From CAZFAP01 sp964516325 (GTDB lineage Bacteria > Auribacterota > JABMQX01), in assembly GCA_964516325.1 (NCBI GenBank), contig CAZFAP010000024.1, forward strand, positions 1 through 37,671: DNA of 37,671 nt, read 5' to 3'. The notes under the pieces were generated by a model. That model was not told the DNA's origin. It worked only from the letters and a program-made list of their open reading frames with translations, and did not search any database. Below are positions 32,420 to 37,671 of the stretch, in pieces. The translations under genes were made by a program, and so were the position numbers. Each line of letters begins with the position of its first letter. Position 1 is the stretch's first letter.

Positions 32420-34345
32420 ATGGGAATGAACATCGCTCAGAAGATTCTCAAGGGACACCTGGTCGAAGGTCGCCTGGTTGCGGGGCAAGAAATCGCTATC
32501 CGCATTGACCAGACCCTCACCCAGGATGCTACGGGCACCATGGCTTACCTCCAGTTCGAGACGATGGGGATTCCCCGGGTCAAGACCAGGCTGTCTGTCA
32601 GCTACGTTGACCATAACACTCTCCAAACCGGCTTCGAGAACGCCGACGACCATCGCTACCTCCAAACCGTCGCCGCCAAATACGGCATCTACTTCTCCCG
32701 TCCGGGCAACGGCATCTGCCATCAGGTGCATCTGGAGAGATTTGGCGTTCCGGGGGAGACGCTCCTGGGGTCGGACAGCCACACCCCCACCGCGGGCGGC
32801 TTGGGGATGCTGGCCATCGGCGCCGGAGGCTTGGACGTGGCCGTCGCCATGGGCGGAGGGGCGTTTCATCTGGTCATGCCCGAAATCCTCAACGTGCATC
32901 TGACGGGGCGGCTCTCGCCGTGGGTATCCGCAAAAGACGTGATCATGGAACTGCTGAGGATTCTGACTGTGAGTGGCGGTGTCGGGAAAATCGTTGAGTA
33001 CAGCGGAGATGGCGTCGAGACGCTTTCCGTTCCGGAGCGGGCGACGATAACCAATATGGGCGCCGAGCTTGGCGCCACCAGTTCGATCTTTCCCAGCGAC
33101 GCTGTCACCCGGTCGTTCTTGCGATGGGAGAAAAGGGAGGGCTGCTGGCAGAGAATTGTCGCTTCAAAGACCGCCAAGTATGACGGGCGGATTGACATCA
33201 ATCTCAGCGAGCTGGAACCGCTGGTCGCTCAGCCTCACAGTCCCGATGCGGTCTGCAAGGTCCGCGACATCGAGGGGCTTGAAGTCAGCCAGGTCGCCAT
33301 CGGCAGTTGCACCAATTCCTCCCTCCAGGACCTGGAAACCGTCGCTGCTATCCTAAAGGGGAGAAGAGTCCATCCCAACGTCAGCCTCGTCATTTCACCC
33401 GGCTCAAGGCAGGTCCTCGAAATGATTGCCAGAAGCGGCGCCCTCGCGGAAATGGTTTCCAGCGGCGCCCGGGTCCTTGAGTCGGCGTGTGGGCCGTGCA
33501 TTGGCATGGGCCAGGCGCCCCCGACCGACGGCGTTTCCATCCGCACATTTAACCGGAATTTCAAGGGGAGAAGTGGCACTCCCAGCGGCCAGATTTATCT
33601 TACCAGTCCACAGGTGGCGGCTGTCGCCGCTATCCAGGGGAAACTAGTTGATCCCCGCCGTTTGGGTGATTTGCCGATGAGCAAGCTGCCGCGGCGCGCC
33701 ATCGTTGACGATAGCATGATCATCGCTCCTCCGGAGGATGGAAGCAAAATCGAGGTCATCCGCGGTCCGAACATCAAACCGTGCCCTGTCAACACAGAGC
33801 TTCCCGAGGCGATCAAGGGTGAAGTCCTCTTGAAGGTCGGAGACAACATCACCACCGACCATATCATGCCTGCCGGCGCCAAGATTCTCCCTCTCCGTTC
33901 GAATATCCCCGCGATCTCAGAGTACGTTTTTTCGGCCATCGATCCGGGCTTTGCCGGGCGTGCCAAAAGCAAAGGGGGCGGAGTCGTCATCGGGTCCGTT
34001 AACTATGGGCAGGGTTCGAGCCGCGAGCATGCTGCCCTGGCGCCAATGTACCTCGGAATCAAGGCCGTCATCGCCAGGTCTTTTGCCAGAATTCACAAAG
34101 CGAACCTCGTGAATTTCGGGATTGTTCCGCTCAGCTTCGCGGACCCGGTAGATTACGACCAAATCCAGCAGGAAGACGTCCTGGAGCTGCCCGAGATACG
34201 CGAGTCTCTCCTCCGCAGAAAGGAATCGGTCACCGTCAAGAACCTCACGAAGAACAGGACTTTCTCCGCGGTTCTCTCGCTGACGCCCCTGGAAATGGAC
34301 ATCATTCTCGCAGGCGGCTTGCTCAACTACACTCGCTCTCGTTGA
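32420..34345 (+). CDS. acnA: Aconitate hydratase (short bacterial type)
   Basis: A 641-aa TCA-cycle enzyme interconverting citrate and isocitrate. The 4Fe-4S cysteines are in GSCTNSS and in ACGPCIGMGQAPP. The swivel domain follows (VGDNITTDHIMPAGAKILPL, then NYGQGSSREHAALAP). The length fits the shorter aconitase subgroup of ~640 residues, common in anaerobes and deep-branching bacteria, rather than the ~890-residue AcnA/AcnB. ATG at 32420 with GAGG seven bases away matches the family N-terminus (NIAQKILKGHLVEG); an in-frame extension to 32297 would translate the repeats upstream and is rejected. A homoaconitase or isopropylmalate isomerase is less likely given the fused two-domain length. 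Confidence 0.93.
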   Translation: MGMNIAQKILKGHLVEGRLVAGQEIAIRIDQTLTQDATGTMAYLQFETMGIPRVKTRLSVSYVDHNTLQTGFENADDHRYLQTVAAKYGIYFSRPGNGICHQVHLERFGVPGETLLGSDSHTPTAGGLGMLAIGAGGLDVAVAMGGGAFHLVMPEILNVHLTGRLSPWVSAKDVIMELLRILTVSGGVGKIVEYSGDGVETLSVPERATITNMGAELGATSSIFPSDAVTRSFLRWEKREGCWQRIVASKTAKYDGRIDINLSELEPLVAQPHSPDAVCKVRDIEGLEVSQVAIGSCTNSSLQDLETVAAILKGRRVHPNVSLVISPGSRQVLEMIARSGALAEMVSSGARVLESACGPCIGMGQAPPTDGVSIRTFNRNFKGRSGTPSGQIYLTSPQVAAVAAIQGKLVDPRRLGDLPMSKLPRRAIVDDSMIIAPPEDGSKIEVIRGPNIKPCPVNTELPEAIKGEVLLKVGDNITTDHIMPAGAKILPLRSNIPAISEYVFSAIDPGFAGRAKSKGGGVVIGSVNYGQGSSREHAALAPMYLGIKAVIARSFARIHKANLVNFGIVPLSFADPVDYDQIQQEDVLELPEIRESLLRRKESVTVKNLTKNRTFSAVLSLTPLEMDIILAGGLLNYTRSR

Positions 34346-34499
34346 GATTGACTTTTTCGGGGTGGGACGATTGGGGGCGGACCCGGCTGCACCGGACACG
34401 GGTGGGGAACAAATGCAGGGGGCGTCCGGCTACCGGACGTGAAGCCTGCGGCGCCTCAGATTCCGAAAGTTTGATGTCCCTCGCAGACATTGAATAGCC
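34346..34499. other. Intergenic gap with GC hairpin
   Basis: Contains a perfect 7-bp hairpin CGTCCGG-CTA-CCGGACG (34423-34439). No T run, promoter or gene was identified. Confidence 0.4.
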
Positions 34500-34880
34500 A
34501 TGCGAAACTGGAAAAGCAATCCCCTCGTTGGTCTTCTACTGCTCGCTGTTGCCGCTGGTGCAGGATGGATCACCTATCGGAACGTGAGAGGCCCCAAGCG
34601 GGATATCACATACTCTTACGTTCTGATATGCACAAAGTGCGGGGAAATATTCGAGGGCTCTTACCCTGAGACGCAAAAGCCCCCTTTCCCTTGCCGGTAC
34701 TGCGGCAGCCAGGCTTACCCTGCAATCAAGTGCCGCGTCTGCGGGCGGATATTCCCGTCCCTTCACAGCCCTTCTCATCAAGTCCCGTACATTTGTGCGA
34801 GCCCGGAATGCGGTAAAAAAGCCGGATTCCCATTGAAGCCCTGGGAAATCCCCCCCGAAAAGCAGCCAAAGTCCAAGTAA
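34500..34880 (+). CDS. Small membrane protein with zinc-ribbon-like cysteines
   Basis: A 126-aa protein with one N-terminal membrane segment (PLVGLLLLAVAAGAGWITY, ~8-26) and a soluble part carrying four Cys pairs: CTKC, CRYC, CRVC and CASPEC. The spacing suggests one or two zinc ribbons. The end is Lys/Pro-rich. No family is recognised. The ATG at 34500 has no clear ribosome site. It lies 154 bases after aconitase and converges with the desulfurase fusion (41-base gap). Confidence 0.7.
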   Translation: MRNWKSNPLVGLLLLAVAAGAGWITYRNVRGPKRDITYSYVLICTKCGEIFEGSYPETQKPPFPCRYCGSQAYPAIKCRVCGRIFPSLHSPSHQVPYICASPECGKKAGFPLKPWEIPPEKQPKSK

Positions 34881-34921
34881 CGCCGTCCCATTCCCTTTTC
34901 GCTCACCCGCGACTGTGCCCT

Positions 34922-36364
34922 TCAGCGATACCGCCGGACGATTCTCGCCACCGCTTGAACCGTTCGCTGGATGTCCTCGGCGGTGGTGTCCCGTCCGAGC
35001 GAAAACCTTATGGAGCTTTGGGCTTCCTCATCGGTAAGCCCCATCGCCGTCAGGACGTGAGACGGTTCCGGCTCGCCTTCCGAGCATGCGGAACCGGTTG
35101 ACACGCAAATCGCTTCTTTGTCAAGGAAGGCCGCGATCTCTTCCCCGCTGATGTCCCCGAAACAGAGATTCAGGGTGTTGGGGAGCCTTTTGGAGGGATG
35201 ACCGTTGATTTTCACCCAGGGGATTCTCTCTTTCAGATCCTCGTAGAGGACGTCCCTCAGCTTTCGCAGACGGCGAGAGGTCTCAGCAAGCTCGTCGAGG
35301 GCAATTCCCGCCGCCACACCCATGCCGACGATTCCCGGGACGTTCTCCGTCCCTGACCTGAGTCCGGCTTCCTGTCCCCCGCCATGCAGCAGCGGGTCAA
35401 TTCGGACGCCCGGTCGCATGTAAAGAGCTCCGACTCCCTTCAAGCCGTAGAGCTTGTGGGCGGACAGAGACAGCAGGTCCACGCCGTCCGCTTTCACGTC
35501 AATCGGGACTTTCCCAGCCGCCTGAACGGCGTCGGTGTGGAATAGCATGTTGTTGTCTCTGGCTATCTCCGCGATCTCGCGGATGGGTTGGATGACACCT
35601 GTCTCATTGTTTGCCCAGGCGATCGAAATCAAAATAGTCTCTGGTCGTATGGCGGCGTGAAGTGTCTCCAGGTCAACAAGACCGTCTGGGTTGACGGGGA
35701 GGTAGGTGACCCTGATGCCGCGGCTTTCAAGGCTCTGGCAGGCTCTCAGGACGGAGGAGTGCTCGGTTTTGAGGGTTATGATATGGTCGCCGCGGGTTGC
35801 CTGGCTGGCGGCTATGCCCGCCAAAGCCGTGTTGTTCGATTCGGTCCCTCCGCTTGTGAAGAAAATCTCCGACCTCTCGGCCCCGATGAGCCGAGCGACG
35901 GATTCCCTCGCCTGTTCCACGCGCTCCTTCGCTCTCCTCCCCATCGAATGAAGGCTGGACGGATTGCCCGGTTCCTCGGATAAGAGACCCGCGACGGCCC
36001 GGACGACATCCGGGTGCGGCTTTGTTGTGGCATTGTTGTCGAGGTATATGGAGCATGTCGTCGCGGGCGGCGCGAACTGGTCCGGAGGGGACACCATGCT
36101 TATATGGTGTCCCCATCCCGCCTCCCATGTTTCGCCTCGTCGAGAGTAGATGGCCTCCACCGGGATATTCGCCCTGTCCAGAGCCTCGCCCGCCAATGGC
36201 AGATTTCCGCGAGCTACTCCGACGGCTATGCTGCATCCCCTTGTGATTTCTTTCGGCAGCGGCAGGACGTTGAAAGGCACTCCGGCGGCGCGCAGAACCT
36301 TCTCCGCCTTCATGGAAAGGTTCACAGTCTGGAATACAAGGAGGGAATCCACGGTTTCTGGCAT
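34922..36364 (-). CDS. DUF3343-cysteine desulfurase (NifS/IscS-like) fusion
   Basis: A 480-aa protein. Residues ~7-75 form a DUF3343 domain, a putative sulfur/selenium carrier type (LVFQTVNLSMKAEKVLRAAG, then PLPKEITRGCSIAV with Cys44). Residues ~106-480 are a PLP-dependent cysteine desulfurase: IYLDNNATTKPHPDVVRAV, the PLP lysine in LSAHKLYGLKG, and catalytic Cys in STGSACSEGEPEPSH. The linker at ~83-93 (GWGHHISMVSP) is encoded by a palindromic repeat, a second copy of which lies 8 bases upstream of the start. The fusion suggests that persulfide made by the desulfurase is passed to the carrier Cys. The start has no normal ribosome site. It sits 44 bases after the isomerase gene. Confidence 0.88.
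   Translation of the reverse strand: MPETVDSLLVFQTVNLSMKAEKVLRAAGVPFNVLPLPKEITRGCSIAVGVARGNLPLAGEALDRANIPVEAIYSRRGETWEAGWGHHISMVSPPDQFAPPATTCSIYLDNNATTKPHPDVVRAVAGLLSEEPGNPSSLHSMGRRAKERVEQARESVARLIGAERSEIFFTSGGTESNNTALAGIAASQATRGDHIITLKTEHSSVLRACQSLESRGIRVTYLPVNPDGLVDLETLHAAIRPETILISIAWANNETGVIQPIREIAEIARDNNMLFHTDAVQAAGKVPIDVKADGVDLLSLSAHKLYGLKGVGALYMRPGVRIDPLLHGGGQEAGLRSGTENVPGIVGMGVAAGIALDELAETSRRLRKLRDVLYEDLKERIPWVKINGHPSKRLPNTLNLCFGDISGEEIAAFLDKEAICVSTGSACSEGEPEPSHVLTAMGLTDEEAQSSIRFSLGRDTTAEDIQRTVQAVARIVRRYR
36086..36118. repeat. Palindromic GGGGACACCAT repeat, copy 1 (inside the desulfurase gene)
   Basis: A 28-base palindrome (GGGGACACCAT, six-base loop GCTTAT, ATGGTGTCCCC; 36087-36114) with flanking A and ATCC. 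It is read in frame as linker residues of the desulfurase fusion. Confidence 0.85.
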
Positions 36365-36371
36365 CGTCTGT

Positions 36372-36404
36372 AGGGGACACCATGCTTATATGGTGTCCCC
36401 ATCC
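36372..36404. repeat. Palindromic GGGGACACCAT repeat, copy 2 (before the desulfurase start)
   Basis: Identical over 33 bases to copy 1, 286 bases away. It ends 8 bases before the desulfurase ATG (minus strand), where it would fold into an 11-bp hairpin in the mRNA, and lies in the 44-base gap after the isomerase stop. Confidence 0.85.
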
Positions 36405-36408
36405 AACC

Positions 36409-37281
36409 TTATGCTTCCTCGAGCATTCGTTTCATGTTCTGGAGGCATATCCGGCTCGCCAGTTCGGCGTTCTCGGAATAAGCCTGTCCTCCTGGTCTGT
36501 CCACGAGGTCCTTGGCCAACTGCTGACTCGGCCGCCAGTGGGTTTCCAGCGAAAGGTAACCGTCGTATCCGTCCCGCTTCAGCCTCGAAAAGAGCTGCTT
36601 TAGCCCGGCGTCCCCCTCGCCGATGGGCACGTGCTCGCCAATCCGGTCATCCGCGACCTTGATGGCGTCTTTGACATGAACCAGACGAATGAGTTCCTTC
36701 ACCGCTTCGTACCCGTCCGGATAGGGCGGCTCACAAGTCCGATCAAAAAGGCAATTGCAGGGGTCCCAGGTGACCCTCACGTTGGGCGAGCCGAGGTCTT
36801 CAATAAATCGGCGGAGCTTCATGCCGGAGGCAATGTAAGTGCTCGACTCGTTTTCTATCAGGAGATAAATTCCTTCGCCTTCGATGATGCCGATCGGCTC
36901 TCGGAATTTTCCAATGATGGTATCCCTCGCCTGCTCAAACGTCGGCGACGGTTTGCGCCAGAAGGTGAACCCCCTCACGTTGTTCGTCCCGAGCGCCTTC
37001 GCAAGACGGATGCACCGCCTGAGAACGCCCAGATGCTGCTGGTACTCCTTCTCTGATTCCAGGTTGCATTTGAAGAACGGCGAAGCGATGCTGTAGCATT
37101 CGAGACCCGCGTCATCGAGGGCGGAACGTATCTTTGCTATGTCCGCGCCGTCGAGCTTGTCCGGGGGTTTGTTCCAGACAGACCTTATCTCCAGCCCGTT
37201 GAGGTCAAATTCTTTCGCCACCGCGATTGCCTTTGCCAAATCCTGCGAAACTTCATCCGAAAAAGCGCCGAGTTTCATCAT
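36409..37281 (-). CDS. Sugar phosphate isomerase/epimerase-like TIM-barrel protein
   Basis: A 290-aa protein of the AP-endonuclease-2/xylose-isomerase-like TIM-barrel superfamily (LGAFSDEVSQDLAKAIAVAK, EFDLNGLEIRSVW). Metal-ligand positions are suggested by LLIENES, VTWDPCNCLF, VHVKDAIK and LSLETHW. Members include inosose dehydratase, hydroxypyruvate isomerase and tagatose/fructose epimerases, so only the superfamily is safe. GGAGGAG lies five bases before the ATG at 37281; a second ATG follows immediately. It may work with the oxidoreductases and aldolase on sugar catabolism, though it lies on the other strand ahead of the desulfurase gene. Confidence 0.88.
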   Translation of the reverse strand: MMKLGAFSDEVSQDLAKAIAVAKEFDLNGLEIRSVWNKPPDKLDGADIAKIRSALDDAGLECYSIASPFFKCNLESEKEYQQHLGVLRRCIRLAKALGTNNVRGFTFWRKPSPTFEQARDTIIGKFREPIGIIEGEGIYLLIENESSTYIASGMKLRRFIEDLGSPNVRVTWDPCNCLFDRTCEPPYPDGYEAVKELIRLVHVKDAIKVADDRIGEHVPIGEGDAGLKQLFSRLKRDGYDGYLSLETHWRPSQQLAKDLVDRPGGQAYSENAELASRICLQNMKRMLEEA

Positions 37282-37318
37282 CTTCTCCTCCGCACCCCGG
37301 TGTCCAAGGCTCGTGGTC

Positions 37319-37490
37319 TAAGTGCTCTGATTCGTAAATTCGGTGACGTATTTTTTGACAGGATTTACAGGATGAACCGGATTCGTCAGGTCGTTGGTCC
37401 TGACTATCCTGTACATCCTGTCACCCTGTCAAGAAAAGCGTCCTCCGGCATGGGGGCATACGTTACAAAATTCACGAACTCGTGTGCTTA
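37319..37490. repeat. MITE-like imperfect inverted-repeat element
   Basis: Outer arms 37319-37350 (TAAGTGCT...GTGACGTA) and 37459-37490 (TACGTTAC...TGTGCTTA) match as inverted repeats at about 22 of 32 positions. Inner arms carry TTGACAGGATTTACAGGATG on the left and CATCCTGT...CCTGTCAAG on the right. The region has no gene. This GACAGGATTTACAGGAT pattern looks like a dispersed non-coding element. Confidence 0.7.
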
Positions 37491-37671
37491 GTCTGAAAGG
37501 GGCGATGCCCCTGTGGGCTTCGGAGGACGTTTGGAATACTCCGCCGCCCAGGCTTCAAGAAGCCCAAGCATCATTCTATTGTCATAAGGGCGTCGTGTAA
37601 AGAGGTTGCCTGAAGTGGGTGTGGCTGTATTTCAGGGGTTTCCCGTTCCGCGCACGACCGGTACAAGCCCA
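37491..37671. other. Intergenic end of window, small hairpins only
   Basis: Two short palindromes, AGGGGC-GAT-GCCCCT (37498-37512) and GGCTTC-AA-GAAGCC (37551-37564). No supportable gene to the end of the window. Confidence 0.4.

Noticed and set aside
1..37671. tRNA, rRNA or prophage genes
   Set aside because: No tRNA-like cloverleaf, rRNA block, integrase or phage structural gene was recognised by reading; a covariance-model scan could still find a missed tRNA.

Overview
The window is GC-rich bacterial DNA coding on both strands, with about 27 genes, one gene remnant and several families of short palindromic repeats. A type II secretion cluster, many sugar-processing enzymes (GH30-like, Cys-type sulfatase, two Gfo/Idh/MocA oxidoreductases, a LacD-like aldolase, a DUF5107/TPR protein) and abundant intergenic inverted repeats suggest an uncultured Gram-negative heterotroph of a PVC-like or neighbouring candidate phylum. 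That placement is inference; no rRNA or tRNA gene is visible to test it.

Layout. (1) 24-6668, minus strand: ECF sigma factor, zinc-finger anti-sigma factor, GspC-like protein carrying a heavy-metal-binding motif, GspD secretin, GspE ATPase. A GGAAC-N17-CGTT site before the sigma gene suggests self-activation. (2) 7189-8783, plus: an isolated promoter, a small YwgA/Panacea-like protein and an HslV/proteasome-like Ntn-hydrolase joined by an ATGA overlap, followed by a remnant that may be a transposase. (3) 8941-13790, plus: a K+ uptake pair (KtrB/TrkH, KtrA/TrkA), a TPR protein, a small membrane-anchored coiled-coil protein, LarE and a Cys-type Thi4. (4) 13874-20535: an unknown Cys/His protein, a radical SAM protein on the minus strand, an MFS transporter and a PHP-like/glycosyltransferase fusion. 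(5) 20673-24875, minus: winged-helix-like protein, secreted unknown, DUF5107-TPR protein, the last two joined by an ATGA overlap. (6) 25229-31746, plus: secreted GH30-like protein, Tat-exported sulfatase, aldolase with a structured leader and its own terminator, two oxidoreductases. (7) 31775-34880, plus: ferredoxin, aconitase, small zinc-ribbon membrane protein. (8) 34922-37281, minus: TIM-barrel sugar isomerase/epimerase-like protein and a DUF3343-cysteine desulfurase fusion; then a MITE-like repeat.

How the genes may work together. The sigma/anti-sigma pair probably controls the secretion genes, which could export hydrolases such as those at 25-28 kb. The aldolase, oxidoreductases and isomerase-like protein fit catabolism of unusual or oxidised sugars. 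LarE and Thi4 are 21 bases apart and both families use protein cysteine as a sacrificial sulfur source, so a shared sulfur-transfer job is plausible. The strongest candidates for something undescribed are the YwgA-like/Ntn-hydrolase pair, the LarE-Thi4 pair, and the desulfurase fusion whose linker is encoded by a palindromic repeat also present just upstream of the gene.
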